A stretch of DNA of 64,000 bases from Parabacteroides sp. ZJ-118 (GCF_011038785.1 NZ_JAAKDT010000001.1:124001-188000); one strand, 5' to 3'. Shown: positions 17,460 through 27,734, counted from the stretch's first letter. The notes: a model not told the origin generated them from the letters alone. Made by a program: numbers and translations.

Positions 17460-18263
17460 TTATTTAGTAATAGCCAATATGACAGTCGTTATCACAGATA
17501 CAGCGCTCAAGATCGAGGAGAATACGGTTATACTATATTGTTGGGCCTGACTGTAACGGGCGTTTCTCTTCTTCGCGTTATTCGGCTCCACATAAACGAC
17601 ATCATTCTGCCGAAGATAATAATAGGGGGAAGTAAATATATCCGGCTCGGTAATATCCAGGCGAGCGAACTCCTTCTCGCCATTATTGTCTCGTATAACC
17701 AAGATGTTCTTCCGGTTCGCGTTAATTGTCAAATCACCGACCTGGCCGATAGCATCCAAAATCGAAAGACGGTCATTTTTCACGGAAATCGCGCCCGGCC
17801 GGGAGACCTCGCCCATCATCGTGACCTTATAATTTACAATCTGTACATTAACCAAAGCGTCTTTCACATAAGGGGCGATCATTTCCTGCATTTTCTCACT
17901 TAACTGCTGCTTGGTCAATCCCGCCACGCGGATCTTTCCCAAAACGGGGAAATTTATGTCACCTTCCTGATCCACCAAATACGTTCTTAACTGACCGGAA
18001 GAGACCGTCGTGGTCTCACCTTGGGTCGCGTAGGCATATACAGGGGGATTAAAGGGAGTAACGACTGTCGGGTCCCATGCCGTAACGGTTATCGTGAGTA
18101 AGTCATCCGGACAAATCTTCGAGGTATAAGCCTGCTTCATCTGGCTCAACTGTTCGGGGGTCAAGTCATCCACTCCTTGGAAATAAGCCACATCTTTAGG
18201 AACAGAACAAGCCCCTAGCAATAAGACGAACCATGCCACTACTGATACTAATTTTACGTTCAT
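17460..18263 (-). CDS. Wza-like polysaccharide export lipoprotein
   Basis: Outer-membrane export protein with a Poly_export domain (KICPDDLLTITVTAWDP) and a SLBB repeat (VTMMGEVSRPGAISVKND). The start at 18263 gives a clean lipoprotein signal with Cys19 in LLGAC; the longer frame to 18365 would put 34 basic residues before it and crosses a promoter box. A C-terminal hydrophobic segment (FSSILSAVSVITTVILAITK) may be a membrane helix. It is the first gene of the wza-wzz-licD operon. Confidence 0.92.
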   Translation of the reverse strand: MNVKLVSVVAWFVLLLGACSVPKDVAYFQGVDDLTPEQLSQMKQAYTSKICPDDLLTITVTAWDPTVVTPFNPPVYAYATQGETTTVSSGQLRTYLVDQEGDINFPVLGKIRVAGLTKQQLSEKMQEMIAPYVKDALVNVQIVNYKVTMMGEVSRPGAISVKNDRLSILDAIGQVGDLTINANRKNILVIRDNNGEKEFARLDITEPDIFTSPYYYLRQNDVVYVEPNNAKKRNARYSQAQQYSITVFSSILSAVSVITTVILAITK

Positions 18264-18289
18264 ACGCTTTGTTTTCTTCGAATAAGGTG

Positions 18290-18297
18290 CAAATATA
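18290..18297 (-). promoter_or_regulatory. Promoter -7 box for the wza operon
   Basis: TATATTTG on the minus strand, 27 nt before the wza start. A second box, TATCTTTG, lies at 18341-18348. Confidence 0.45.
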
Positions 18298-18458
18298 CGT
18301 TTTTTAGTTTGAACATGAGGCCTCAAAAAGAGCCGCAAGTCAAAGATACTTCTATAACGATGCAATTACCCGGATATTGCTGCACGCGAATCAAAATTAT
18401 AGTTGTTTTTACCGCTTTCTCATGATTATTGCGTAAGTTCGCGACAAAACGAAAACAG

Positions 18459-19298
18459 ATGGTTGAGATAGGAAAATACAACACGCTGAAAATAGTGAAA
18501 GACCTTGACTTCGGGGTGTACCTGGATGGCGGTGACGGGGTGGAGATCTTGTTGCCGAATCGTTACGTGCCTAAAAACGTGAAACCCGGGGATGAGGTCG
18601 AGGTGTTTATTTATCATGACAATGAAGGGAGGTTGATCGCCACGACCGCACGTCCTCTGGCAACGGTCGGGGAGTTCCGGTTCATGGAAGTAAAAGACGT
18701 GAACCATACCGGCGCGTTTTTGGAATGGGGGATCATGAAAGATCTGCTCGTCCCCTTCAAGGAGCAGAAAATGCCGATGAGAGAGGGGAGATGGTACCTG
18801 GTCTACGTCCGGTTGGATCATGTGACCGGGCGTATCATGGCATCCGCGCGTATCGAGAAGTTCTTGAACAATACCCCCGTCGATTACGAGCGGAATCAAG
18901 AAGTCCAGTTATTGGTAGCCGACGAGACAGACCTGGGCTATAAAGTGATCATCAACAACCAGCATTGGGGATTGATCTATTACAACGAGGTATTCCGGCG
19001 TCTTGAGAAAGGCGAGCTCCTGAAAGGCTATATAAAGGAGATCCGTGAGGACGACAAGATAGACGTAAGCCTGACGCCGCAAGGCTACCAAAAGGTAGAA
19101 GGGATCGCCGGCGTCATCCTGGAAGCGATGAAAGCACAGGGGGGATACATCCCGGTACACGACAAGAGCGATCCAGACGAGATCTATTCCCTGTTCCGCT
19201 GTAGCAAGAAAGCCTTCAAGCAAGCGGTCGGGGCGCTCTATAAGCACCATCTCATCACGCTGGAAGATGGCGGGATACGGCTCGTGAACGGGAAGTGA
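18459..19298 (+). CDS. S1 RNA-binding protein, CvfB/YitL family
   Basis: A 279-residue protein with tandem S1-like OB folds and a C-terminal winged helix, the CvfB/YitL layout. Visible pieces are an N-terminal barrel ending GDEVEVFIYHDNEGRLIATT, a central GAFLEWGIMKDLLVPF S1 strand set, a third S1 segment (LLKGYIKEIREDDKIDVSL), and a C-terminal IYSLFRCSKKAFKQAVGALY helix-turn region. CvfB proteins bind RNA and affect gene expression; the exact role here is unknown. The start at 18459 (MVEIGKYNTL) is preferred over a TTG 30 nt upstream. A strong terminator follows. Confidence 0.88.
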   Translation: MVEIGKYNTLKIVKDLDFGVYLDGGDGVEILLPNRYVPKNVKPGDEVEVFIYHDNEGRLIATTARPLATVGEFRFMEVKDVNHTGAFLEWGIMKDLLVPFKEQKMPMREGRWYLVYVRLDHVTGRIMASARIEKFLNNTPVDYERNQEVQLLVADETDLGYKVIINNQHWGLIYYNEVFRRLEKGELLKGYIKEIREDDKIDVSLTPQGYQKVEGIAGVILEAMKAQGGYIPVHDKSDPDEIYSLFRCSKKAFKQAVGALYKHHLITLEDGGIRLVNGK

Positions 19299-19309
19299 CC
19301 CGTTTACAT

Positions 19310-19354
19310 AAAAAAAGCCAATGGAATCCGCGGCGGGATCCATTGGCTTTTTTT
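19310..19354. terminator. Bidirectional rho-independent terminator
   Basis: Arms 19310-19325 and 19339-19354 pair over 16 bp with A-run and T-run flanks. It lies between the convergent S1-protein and lepA genes. Confidence 0.85.
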
Positions 19355-19393
19355 ATAAATCCATTGCGTTAGCGACCGGATTCCATTGACTTT

Positions 19394-21181
19394 CTAATCC
19401 AGCTTCAATACGGCCAGGAACGCTTTTTGCGGAACCTCTACCGTGCCGATCTGCTTCATTCGTTTCTTTCCCTCTTTCTGTTTTTCCAGCAATTTACGCT
19501 TACGGGAGATATCGCCGCCGTAACATTTCGCCGTCACGTCTTTACGGACAGCCTTGACCGTCTCGCGAGCGATGATCTTAGCGCCTATCGCCGCCTGGAT
19601 AGCGATATCAAATTGCTGGCGGGGGATCAACTCTTTCAGCTTCTCACACATACGACGTCCGAACGTAACGCTGTTATCCACGTGTGTCAACGTAGACAAG
19701 GCGTCTACCGGCTCACCGTTCAACAGGATATCCAATTTAGCCAATTTACTGGGACGGAAATCATGTAAATGGTAATCGAAAGAGGCATACCCTTTCGAGA
19801 TACTCTTCAACTTATCATAGAAATCGATCACGATCTCGCCCAACGGCAAGTCATAATGAATCTCGACCCGATCGCCGGAGATATATTCCTGCTTGAGCAG
19901 GACGCCGCGCTTACCCAGGCAAAGCGTCATGATCGGGCCGATATAGGCAGTGTTCGTGATCACGGAAGCACGGATAAACGGTTCGTCGATATGATCGATC
20001 AAGGTCGGGTCCGGCAAGCCTCCCGGATTATGCACCTCGATCTCCTCCCCTTTCTTCGTATGCACGATATAAGAGACGTTCGGCACGGTGGTTATCACAT
20101 CCATATTGAACTCACGATCCAAACGCTCCTGAACAATCTCCATGTGCAACAAGCCCAAGAAACCGCAACGAAACCCAAACCCCAGCGCGGCGGAACTCTC
20201 CGGCTGGAAAGTCAAGGAAGCGTCGTTCAACTGCAATTTCTCCAACGAGGCGCGAAGATTCTCAAAATCCTCGCTATCGATCGGATAGACACCGGCGAAG
20301 ACCATCGGCTTCACCTCCTCAAAGCCCGCGATCGCGTCGTTAGCCGGGCGAGACACATGCGTGATCGTATCACCGACACGCACCTCCCGCGATGTCTTGA
20401 TGCCGGAAATGATATATCCCACGTCTCCCGTCCGCACCTCGTCGCACGGGCACATATCCAATTTCAATATACCCACCTCGTCCGCGTCATACTCTTTCTC
20501 CGTAGCGATAAACTTCACGTGGTCACCTTTATGGATCACGCCGTTTACCACCTTGAAGTAAGCGATAATGCCACGGAAGGGATTGAAGACGGAGTCAAAG
20601 ATCAAGCACTGCAACGGAGCCTCCGGGTCACCTTCCGGAGCCGGGACCTTCTCCACGATCGTATCCAAGAGCCCGATCACTCCCTCACCGGTCTTTCCGC
20701 TCGCCCGTAAGATAGCCTCGCGCGGGCAGCCCAACAGCTCCACGATCTGGTCCTCGACCTCCTCCGGCATGGCGCTAGGCAGGTCGATCTTGTTTATCAC
20801 CGGGATAATCTCCAGGTCATTCTCTATCGCCATATACAGGTTAGAGATGGTTTGCGCCTGGATACCTTGAGCCGCGTCTACGATCAACAAAGCGCCCTCG
20901 CAGGCGGCGATAGAGCGGGAAACCTCATACGAGAAGTCCACGTGTCCCGGAGTATCGATCAGGTTCAGTATATATTCCTCACCCTTATAATTATACTTCA
21001 TCTGGATCGCGTGGCTCTTGATCGTAATACCACGCTCACGCTCCAAATCCATGTCGTCAAGGACTTGAGCTTGCATGTCTTTACCTTCTACAGTCTTGGT
21101 ATACTCAAGCAAACGGTCTGCCAAGGTACTTTTCCCATGGTCAATATGAGCAATAATACAGAAATTGCGGATATTCTTCAT
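19394..21181 (-). CDS. lepA: Elongation factor 4 (LepA)
   Basis: Ribosome-associated translational GTPase. P-loop AHIDHGKS is at residues 11-18, G3 DTPGHVDF and G4 NKIDLP follow, with the EF-G-like domains and the LepA C-terminal domain ([20 protein letters not shown]). The 595-residue length is standard. It is transcribed divergently from the TPR gene. A TATCTTCG box (21206-21213, minus) is the likely -7 element. Confidence 0.98.
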   Translation of the reverse strand: MKNIRNFCIIAHIDHGKSTLADRLLEYTKTVEGKDMQAQVLDDMDLERERGITIKSHAIQMKYNYKGEEYILNLIDTPGHVDFSYEVSRSIAACEGALLIVDAAQGIQAQTISNLYMAIENDLEIIPVINKIDLPSAMPEEVEDQIVELLGCPREAILRASGKTGEGVIGLLDTIVEKVPAPEGDPEAPLQCLIFDSVFNPFRGIIAYFKVVNGVIHKGDHVKFIATEKEYDADEVGILKLDMCPCDEVRTGDVGYIISGIKTSREVRVGDTITHVSRPANDAIAGFEEVKPMVFAGVYPIDSEDFENLRASLEKLQLNDASLTFQPESSAALGFGFRCGFLGLLHMEIVQERLDREFNMDVITTVPNVSYIVHTKKGEEIEVHNPGGLPDPTLIDHIDEPFIRASVITNTAYIGPIMTLCLGKRGVLLKQEYISGDRVEIHYDLPLGEIVIDFYDKLKSISKGYASFDYHLHDFRPSKLAKLDILLNGEPVDALSTLTHVDNSVTFGRRMCEKLKELIPRQQFDIAIQAAIGAKIIARETVKAVRKDVTAKCYGGDISRKRKLLEKQKEGKKRMKQIGTVEVPQKAFLAVLKLD

Positions 21182-21234
21182 CTGCCAAATTTATTTTTAG
21201 GTACGCGAAGATAGGAAATTTAGCCCAAATACGC

Positions 21235-21242
21235 TACTTTTG
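21235..21242 (+). promoter_or_regulatory. Promoter -7 box for the TPR gene
   Basis: TACTTTTG, 26 nt before the start at 21268. It shares the 86-nt gap with the divergent lepA promoter. Confidence 0.45.
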
Positions 21243-21267
21243 GCATACCATTTGTTGTGAATAGCAT

Positions 21268-23466
21268 ATGACAATACAAGAAATAAATAAGGCATACGAC
21301 CGGATTATCGGTTCACTGGACGAAAAGGAGCTGAAGAACGCGTTCGATTTTCTCCAAGGCTTGATAGCGGGAATACGTGCGTACGCGTTCCAGGATCGGT
21401 TGAACGAGCTGCAAGACACCTATAAATATATGTTGCGATACCGGATCGAGGGGGCTAAAGATCCGATGCAAGACCAGATATACAACCAATTGATCGCGTC
21501 CAGCTATGAGTTCGCGGATAGGGTGAGGCACAAGGCCTTATCGGCCGATTCGCCTCTCGCCTATTACAGCCACCGGCGGATGACGCAAAAGGAGCCTGCC
21601 GGCTATGACCGGCTCCACAAGGTTTTGAGAAACGCTTCCCTGTTGAGGATGGAGGCTCCGGCCGGGACCCTTACGGAGCAGCGGCGGATCGAGTCCGCCA
21701 CGATCCTGTTATTCAATACGATCTGGACCTCGAACCCGCTCAACAAGGAGGAGACGGCCTCTATCAGGGAGCTGTTGAACGACCCGGAGTTGCCTTTTAT
21801 CATCGGTAGCCAAATCGTATCGGCGTTGATGCTGGGGCTGCAAGCCGCTTTCGATAAGGAGAAACTGCTCTTATTGTTCGACGCGGCCAATCTCCGGGAA
21901 GATGAGATTCGTTACCGTGCGTTGATCGGGATTCTACTGACGCTCTATACCTACAGAAAACGTACGGCGTTGTATCCGCAGATAGCGGATCGGCTGGCGG
22001 CTTTATCCGAGGGGTTTCCCAATTTCACGAAGGCGATCCGCACGATTACCCTCCGTTTTATCCTGGCCCGCGAGACAGAGAAGATCACCCGCAAGCTACA
22101 AGACGAGATCATTCCGGAGATGATCAAGCTGGGCCCGAAAATCAGTCAAAAGATAAACTTAAAGGATATCAATCCGGAACTTCTCGGGGACGAGATGAAT
22201 CCGGATTGGCAGGATATGTTATCGAACCGTTCCTTGGGAAAGAAAATAGAGGAGTTCAGCGAACTGCAACAAGAAGGCGCGGACGTAATGCACTCTACCT
22301 TCGTACACCTAAAGCATTTCCCCTTCTTCCGTGAACCGGGCAACTGGTTCATGCCATTCACGACCGAGCATTCCGCCCTGGGCAATCCGTTGAGCAAGAA
22401 TCAGACGGAAAAGAATGTGCTGGATTCCATGACTCTCTCGGCATTCATGTGCAATTCCGATAAATATTCCTTATATTTCAGCATGATGCAATTGCCGGAT
22501 CAAACCCGTCAACGGATGATGGGACAGTTTGGCAGTCAAGCCACCGAGATCATCCAGCAAGCAAAGGAGGATTTGATCAGTAAACGGGAAAAACTGGAAA
22601 CCATATCCGGACAATACATACAGGATTTGTATCGTTTCTTCAAACTTTATCCGGGCCATCTGGATTTTGACGACCTATTTACTCGCGCGCTGGACTTTCA
22701 TAACCTGCCAATTTTGCAGCCTTACGTCAGTGATGAGGAAAGCTTGACAACGATAGCGGAGTATTACCTCCGAAGGAATTACTTCCTCGACGCGCTCACG
22801 ATCTACAATCGCTTATCCGACGCGAACCAGGAAAGTGACGTCTTATTCCAGAAAATCGGTTATTGCAAGCAAATGGAGGGTGATATACAAGGCGCCCTGG
22901 AGGCTTATTTGCACGCGGATCTTATCCATCCGGACAGTAAATGGGTCATTCGCCGGATCGCCGGTTGTTACCGTACCTTAAAGCGACCGGAAGAGGCGTT
23001 GAGATACTATCACCGCTACGAGGCGCTCGACCCGGATGATTTATCCATCCAAATAAGTATCGGCCACTGCCATCTTGAGCTCAAGCAGTACAAGGAGGCG
23101 CTGAAGTATTATTTCAAGGTAGATTATCTGGACAATAAAAGCACGAGGGCTTGGCGTCCGATCGCTTGGTGTTCTTTCTTGACCGGTAAATACGATCAGG
23201 CCCGTAATTATTACAAAAAGATCCTGGATAATCAACCCGACACCCAAGATTTCTTGAACGCGGGGCATACAGAATGGGCTTTACAGCATATCAAGGGGGC
23301 GCTCGCGTTCTATAAGAAAGCCGTGGAGAAAGAGTCCGGCGATTTCTCGAAGTTCCAAGAGCAGTTCAACCAAGACATCCCCGATCTTCTCGCGGCGGGA
23401 ATCGAGGAGGCGGAAGTGCCGTTGATGCTGGATCAGCTCCGGTATTCCTTGAGCGATACATGCTAA
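21268..23466 (+). CDS. Tetratricopeptide-repeat protein
   Basis: A 732-residue, probably cytoplasmic, helical protein with no signal peptide. The last third has at least five TPR units (from about residue 500: AEYYLRRNYFLDALTIYNRL, GDIQGALEAYLHADLIHPDS, KRPEEALRYYHRYEALDPDD, KQYKEALKYYFKVDYLD, GKYDQARNYYKKILDNQPD). The first 480 residues are helical without a motif I know. TPR arrays bind partner proteins, but no partner is suggested by the neighbours. A strong terminator follows the stop. Confidence 0.85.
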   Translation: MTIQEINKAYDRIIGSLDEKELKNAFDFLQGLIAGIRAYAFQDRLNELQDTYKYMLRYRIEGAKDPMQDQIYNQLIASSYEFADRVRHKALSADSPLAYYSHRRMTQKEPAGYDRLHKVLRNASLLRMEAPAGTLTEQRRIESATILLFNTIWTSNPLNKEETASIRELLNDPELPFIIGSQIVSALMLGLQAAFDKEKLLLLFDAANLREDEIRYRALIGILLTLYTYRKRTALYPQIADRLAALSEGFPNFTKAIRTITLRFILARETEKITRKLQDEIIPEMIKLGPKISQKINLKDINPELLGDEMNPDWQDMLSNRSLGKKIEEFSELQQEGADVMHSTFVHLKHFPFFREPGNWFMPFTTEHSALGNPLSKNQTEKNVLDSMTLSAFMCNSDKYSLYFSMMQLPDQTRQRMMGQFGSQATEIIQQAKEDLISKREKLETISGQYIQDLYRFFKLYPGHLDFDDLFTRALDFHNLPILQPYVSDEESLTTIAEYYLRRNYFLDALTIYNRLSDANQESDVLFQKIGYCKQMEGDIQGALEAYLHADLIHPDSKWVIRRIAGCYRTLKRPEEALRYYHRYEALDPDDLSIQISIGHCHLELKQYKEALKYYFKVDYLDNKSTRAWRPIAWCSFLTGKYDQARNYYKKILDNQPDTQDFLNAGHTEWALQHIKGALAFYKKAVEKESGDFSKFQEQFNQDIPDLLAAGIEEAEVPLMLDQLRYSLSDTC

Positions 23467-23477
23467 CCGCACAGATT

Positions 23478-23523
23478 AAAAGACGGGGCCGCGAACAACA
23501 TGACTCGCGGCCCCGTCTTTTTT
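23478..23523. terminator. Rho-independent terminator
   Basis: A GC-rich stem (GACGGGGCCGCGA with TCGCGGCCCCGTC) with an A-run before and a T-run after. It ends the TPR gene and can also stop transcription leaving tRNA-Ser on the other strand. Confidence 0.9.
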
Positions 23524-23550
23524 GCCCATAGCCCATACGAAACGGCTGAA

Positions 23551-23640
23551 TGGCGGAAAGACTGGGATTCGAACCCAGGGAACAGTTACCCGTTCACCGC
23601 ATTTCGAGTGCGGCCCGTTCGACCACTCCGGCATCTTTCC
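23551..23640 (-). tRNA. tRNA-Ser (CGA)
   Basis: A 90-nt serine tRNA including an encoded CCA (23551-23553). The 7-bp acceptor stem is GGAAAGA/TCTTTCC, the anticodon CGA (plus-strand 23604-23606) sits in a CTCGAAA loop on a CCGCA/TGCGG stem, the long variable arm is class II, and the T-loop is TTCGAAT. It reads UCG codons. Confidence 0.97.
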
Positions 23641-23722
23641 TTGTGGCTGACGCACGCGAAAGTACATAAAATATAGTCTCGTTATTCGCTTAAAAGGCTA
23701 AAATTACTTTATCAAATACAAA

Positions 23723-23755
23723 AAAAAGGGTATTCTTTACGGAATACCCCTCTTT
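23723..23755 (-). terminator. Terminator of the rubrerythrin gene
   Basis: On the minus strand GGGTATTC and GAATACCC form a stem-loop followed by a run of T. It lies 26 nt past the stop. Confidence 0.8.
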
Positions 23756-23780
23756 AAAACATATTACTAGTACCTCCAAA

Positions 23781-24332
23781 TTACTTGAAATAACGATTAT
23801 ACAGACCTTCAAATCCTTTACCATGACGTGCCTCGTCTTTGCACATCTCATGTACGGTATCATGGATCGCGTCCAAATTCTGTTGTTTAGCCAATGTAGC
23901 GATACGTTTCTTGTCCTCGCACGCGCCAGCCTCAGCCTCCATACGCTTTTTCAAGTTCGTCTTCGTATCCCAAACCACGTCGCCAAGAAGCTCCGCGAAC
24001 TTAGCGGCGTGCTCAGCCTCTTCCCAAGCGTAACGCTTGAAGGCCTCGGCCACCTCGGGATAACCCTCACGATCCGCTTGACGGCTCATGGCCAAATACA
24101 TACCAACCTCGGTACATTCTCCCATAAAGTGAGCGTTCAGCCCCTCCAAAATCACGGGGTCTACTCCTTTAGCAATACCCAGTACATGCTCGTCGACGAA
24201 CTGCAACGCACCTTCTGTCTCTACTAATTCCTTAAATTTGCTTTTCGGTTGTTTACATTGAGGGCAGAACTCAGGAGCCTCATCACCTTCGTGTACATAA
24301 CCACATACTGTGCAAATCCATTTCTTTTTCAT
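23781..24332 (-). CDS. Reverse rubrerythrin (rubredoxin domain first)
   Basis: Oxygen-defence peroxidase of anaerobes, reducing H2O2 with electrons from NADH through partner reductases. The rubredoxin-like FeS4 site is N-terminal (Cys7, Cys10, Cys23, Cys26), the reverse of classic rubrerythrin. The diiron four-helix bundle follows with ligand motifs in [18 protein letters not shown] and CKDEARHGK. The 183-residue length matches reverse rubrerythrins. It is monocistronic, with its own promoter box and terminator. Confidence 0.93.
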   Translation of the reverse strand: MKKKWICTVCGYVHEGDEAPEFCPQCKQPKSKFKELVETEGALQFVDEHVLGIAKGVDPVILEGLNAHFMGECTEVGMYLAMSRQADREGYPEVAEAFKRYAWEEAEHAAKFAELLGDVVWDTKTNLKKRMEAEAGACEDKKRIATLAKQQNLDAIHDTVHEMCKDEARHGKGFEGLYNRYFK

Positions 24333-24363
24333 ATTGTCGCAATTTTTTTATTGTTGTATGGCA

Positions 24364-24371
24364 CAAAAATA
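24364..24371 (-). promoter_or_regulatory. Promoter -7 box for rubrerythrin
   Basis: TATTTTTG on the minus strand, 32 nt before the start codon. Confidence 0.4.
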
Positions 24372-24435
24372 GCCAAACTATCCGATACTACCATAATTCA
24401 GCGATAGATTAATTCTATCTGTCAATCGATAAAGA

Positions 24436-26547
24436 CTATTTCTTCAACCACATATCCAACCACTCAAAGAACGTACGTTGCCAGAGGACGCCATTCTGGG
24501 GTTTCAACACCCAATGGTTCTCATCCGGATAAATCAGCAACTCGGCCGGTACCCCCCGAAGGACCGCAGCGTTGAATGCCGCCATCCCTTGATTCGCCAA
24601 GATCCGGTAATCCTTCTCGCCATGGATACAAAGGATAGGCGTATCCCATTTGTCCACGAACTTATGCGGAGAGTTCGCGAAAGTACGCTGAGCCGTGGCG
24701 TTCCGCTTTTCCCAGTACGCTCCACCCATATCCCAATTGGCGAACCACATCTCTTCCGTTTCCAGATACTGCATTTCCATATTAAAGATACCATCGTGGG
24801 CGATAAATGCCTTGAAACGTTTATCATGATGACCCGCCAACCAATATACGGAGAATCCGCCGAAGCTCGCGCCCACACAACCCAGGCGATCTTTATTCAC
24901 ATACGGTTCCTTGGCCATCTCGTCAATAGCGGTGAAATAATCGCTCATGCATTGTCCGCCGTAATCGCCACTGACAGCCTCATTCCATTCCAGGCCAAAT
25001 CCGGGAAGCCCCCGGCGGTTCGGCGCCACGATGATATAGTCGTTAGCCGCCATGATCTGGAAATTCCAGCGGTAAGACCAGAACTGACTCACGGGGCTTT
25101 GCGGGCCACCCTCGCAGAACAACAACGTAGGATACTTCTTATTCGGATCGAACTGAGGCGGGTAGATAACCCACGTCAGCATCTGCTTGCCATCTGTCGT
25201 CTTCATCCAGCGCCCCTCTACCTTACCCATCGTAAGCTGGTCGTAAATGTGTTTGTTCTCGAACGTAAGTTGAGTTACCGCGTGATCCCCCGCCAAATCG
25301 ATCGAATAGATCTCGTCTCCCATACTCATGGAATGACGTTGAGCGATCAGCTTATCGCCCAGAAGAGCGACCGAGGCGTAATCGTACATACCTTCGGTCA
25401 GCGGGGTAATCTTGTTGCCATCAGCCAGGTCGATCTGATAGACCTGAGACTCGCCATGCCAAACGCCCGTGAAATAGATACGCTTGCAATCCGCGCTCCA
25501 GCAGTAGGAGTCCACGTTGGAGTCAAAATCCTTGCTGACGAATGTTTTCTCGCCCGTCTCCAGATTCATTACCATCAAGCGGTTTTGATCCGCCTCGTAA
25601 CCATCCCGTTCCATGCTCAGCCAAGCGATACACTTTCCGTCCGGGGAATACGCGGGATTCGTATCATATCCCTTGTTCTCTTCCGTTATATTGACTGTTT
25701 GCCTCGTATTCAGATCGTATACATAGATATCCGAGTTCGTGGAGATCGCGTATTCTTTACCTGTCTTTTTACGGCTCGTATAGGCGATCTTGTCCGAGGT
25801 GGTGTTCCAAGCCAATTGCTCGATACCGCCAAACGGCTTCATCGGGCTCTCAAACAACTCGCCCGCCATTACATCCACAGGATTACGGACCGACCGTCCA
25901 TCGAAATCCGCGACAAAAGGATGCGGAGCGGTAGTCACCCACTCATCCCAATGCTTGTACATCAAATCCGTAAGGATGACACCTGTCGCCTTATCCAGAT
26001 CCGGATATTTGTCAGCGGTACTGCTCACGGTCTTGACTTGCGAGATAAACAAGACCTTTTTTTCATCGGGAGAGAAAGCGAACCCCTCGATATCCTTATC
26101 ATAATCGGAAAGTCGCCTACGGTCCGTCCCATCCGGATTCATTTCCCAAAGCTGGCTGCTACCGCTCTCGTTGCATAAGAAAGCGATCTTGGTCCCTCCC
26201 TTGATCCATACGGCCTCGTTCTCGGCGAATCCGGTTTTCGTGATTTGCTTATTATCCGATCCGTCGGCGTTCATCACGAAGACCTCGCGATTGCTCTTGT
26301 TTTCCGGTACGCTATAGTACGCCACCGTATACACCACTTTTTTCCCGTCCGGAGATACGTTCATGCCGCCGATACGTCCCAGAGCCCACAAAGCCTCCGG
26401 GGTCATACGACCGTCTTTGATCCGGATGTCCGACTTCCCGATCAGGCTCTTATCGCCGGTCTCCTTCAAGTTCGCATCCGTAGCCGGATCGCAAGCACCT
26501 AGCAGTAGGGATGTTGCCATAATCATTGTTCCGATAGATTTATCCAT
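24436..26547 (-). CDS. S9-family prolyl oligopeptidase / dipeptidyl peptidase lipoprotein
   Basis: Secreted serine peptidase anchored as a lipoprotein (Cys19 in LLGAC). Residues about 45-430 form a beta-propeller built from TolB/PD40-like blades (GGMNVSPDGKKVVYTVAYY and GYDTNPAYSPDGKCIAWLSM). The C-terminal alpha/beta hydrolase has nucleophile Ser561 in GASFGG, a probable Asp in HGEKDYRI and the catalytic His in DENHWV. The layout resembles dipeptidyl peptidase 5 and acylaminoacyl peptidase. It probably trims peptides in the periplasm for nutrition. It diverges from the SPOR gene. Confidence 0.92.
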   Translation of the reverse strand: MDKSIGTMIMATSLLLGACDPATDANLKETGDKSLIGKSDIRIKDGRMTPEALWALGRIGGMNVSPDGKKVVYTVAYYSVPENKSNREVFVMNADGSDNKQITKTGFAENEAVWIKGGTKIAFLCNESGSSQLWEMNPDGTDRRRLSDYDKDIEGFAFSPDEKKVLFISQVKTVSSTADKYPDLDKATGVILTDLMYKHWDEWVTTAPHPFVADFDGRSVRNPVDVMAGELFESPMKPFGGIEQLAWNTTSDKIAYTSRKKTGKEYAISTNSDIYVYDLNTRQTVNITEENKGYDTNPAYSPDGKCIAWLSMERDGYEADQNRLMVMNLETGEKTFVSKDFDSNVDSYCWSADCKRIYFTGVWHGESQVYQIDLADGNKITPLTEGMYDYASVALLGDKLIAQRHSMSMGDEIYSIDLAGDHAVTQLTFENKHIYDQLTMGKVEGRWMKTTDGKQMLTWVIYPPQFDPNKKYPTLLFCEGGPQSPVSQFWSYRWNFQIMAANDYIIVAPNRRGLPGFGLEWNEAVSGDYGGQCMSDYFTAIDEMAKEPYVNKDRLGCVGASFGGFSVYWLAGHHDKRFKAFIAHDGIFNMEMQYLETEEMWFANWDMGGAYWEKRNATAQRTFANSPHKFVDKWDTPILCIHGEKDYRILANQGMAAFNAAVLRGVPAELLIYPDENHWVLKPQNGVLWQRTFFEWLDMWLKK

Positions 26548-26597
26548 GCCCTTATAATATATTACAATTCGAGTACGAAAGTACTAAATATAATTTA

Positions 26598-26605
26598 TAT
26601 CTTTG
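26598..26605 (+). promoter_or_regulatory. Promoter -7 box for the SPOR lipoprotein gene
   Basis: TATCTTTG, 28 nt before the start at 26633. Confidence 0.45.
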
Positions 26606-26632
26606 CGTTACTAATTATAAGAACTGAACAGT

Positions 26633-27121
26633 ATGAATAAAATTTGGTTATTTGGAGCCGCTGTATGTATGGTATTAGCACTCGGCTCATGTAAACCTAA
26701 ACAGAGCGCGTACAAGGCTGCATACGAACAGGCCAAGGAAAAAGAGTCGACAGCTCCTGTTGAGGTTGTAGAACAAGAGGAGGAAGTTGTCGAGGTAGCT
26801 CCTGTCTCAAAGCCCAGAACCTCTACGGCTACCACTCGTACGGAAAAGATCAACGCCGCCCAAGGTGAGGACGCCAGCCGTCTGAAACGTTATAGCGTCG
26901 TTGTCGGTAGTTTCAAGAACAAGACAAATGCTTACGCGCTGAAGGAACGTATGCAGAATGATGGTTACAACGCGGTGTTGGGCGAGAACGAGCAAGGCAT
27001 GTTGCGTGTGATCGTCGCCAGCTTCGACAATAAGGCGGACGCCGCCGATAGCCGCGACGCCATCAAGGCGAAATACGCTCCTAATTTCCAAGACGCCTGG
27101 TTATTGGAGAGAGCCGACTAA
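26633..27121 (+). CDS. SPOR-domain lipoprotein
   Basis: Small envelope lipoprotein (Cys20 in ALGSC). An acidic Val/Glu-rich linker (residues 40-60) leads to a C-terminal SPOR domain (RYSVVVGSFKNKTNAYALKE, then GMLRVIVASFDNKADAADS). SPOR domains bind denuded peptidoglycan strands, often at the septum, so a role in cell-wall or division-site attachment is likely. The 162-residue length is ordinary for Bacteroidales SPOR lipoproteins. Confidence 0.92.
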   Translation: MNKIWLFGAAVCMVLALGSCKPKQSAYKAAYEQAKEKESTAPVEVVEQEEEVVEVAPVSKPRTSTATTRTEKINAAQGEDASRLKRYSVVVGSFKNKTNAYALKERMQNDGYNAVLGENEQGMLRVIVASFDNKADAADSRDAIKAKYAPNFQDAWLLERAD

Positions 27122-27253
27122 TCAAGCTGCCGGAAAAGATAAAAACGGAAGGTCTCGTTAGCCCGCGAGAAGGATCTCGCAGGGCGACGGGGCTGCCTGT
27201 CGCTTGGAATGGACACGTTTCACGCATTCGTCCCTAAAAACAAAAAGAGAGCG

Positions 27254-27721
27254 ATGAAGATCATCAACGAACAATTACTCGACGAGACCCAGGCCAAGGC
27301 CTTGCGGTCGCCCCGCCTGCGGATGAACTATAATTTCCATGAGAGATTGGATGATCCGGTCAATCGGTTACTGAATGCCATGGAGCCCGGTACCTATTTG
27401 CGTCCGCACCGGCATTTGAATCCGGCGAAAGACGAGATCTTCCTGCTGCTACGCGGGAGGGTCGCGGCATTCTTGTTTGACGGAGAGGGAAATATCACGG
27501 AGAAAACGATACTGAATCCAAGGGAAGGCGCTTATGGAGCGGAGATCAAGGCCGGGACATGGCACGGGCTTCTGGTACTGGAATCCGGATCGGTTATTTA
27601 TGAGATAAAGCAAGGGCCGTTCGCGCCGTTGGCACCGGAGAACCTGGCGCCTTGGAGCCCCGAGGCGGAAGATGAGGCGGGAGTAAGGAGGTATCTGGAA
27701 TGGCTTGAAAGCCAACTGTGA
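27254..27721 (+). CDS. WbuC-family cupin-fold metalloprotein
   Basis: A 155-residue single cupin. LRPHRHLNPAKDE holds the two His and a Glu of the first cupin motif, and AGTWHGLLVLE the third-ligand His of the second. WbuC proteins are often found near O-antigen genes, but their reaction is not established. The start at 27254 (MKIINEQLLD) has a purine-rich GAGAGCG upstream and fits relatives better than the ATG at 27209. Its stop lies 11 nt from that of the convergent U32 gene. Confidence 0.82.
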   Translation: MKIINEQLLDETQAKALRSPRLRMNYNFHERLDDPVNRLLNAMEPGTYLRPHRHLNPAKDEIFLLLRGRVAAFLFDGEGNITEKTILNPREGAYGAEIKAGTWHGLLVLESGSVIYEIKQGPFAPLAPENLAPWSPEAEDEAGVRRYLEWLESQL

Positions 27722-27734
27722 TCGATCAAGCCGG

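Noticed and set aside
24478-26178. Long plus-strand frame opposite the S9 peptidase
   Set aside because: Basic, low-quality composition and no domain, while the minus strand encodes a complete peptidase.
27165-27180. Terminator hairpin after the SPOR gene
   Set aside because: GCGAGA/TCTCGC pairs, but there is no T-run, so termination is not supported.
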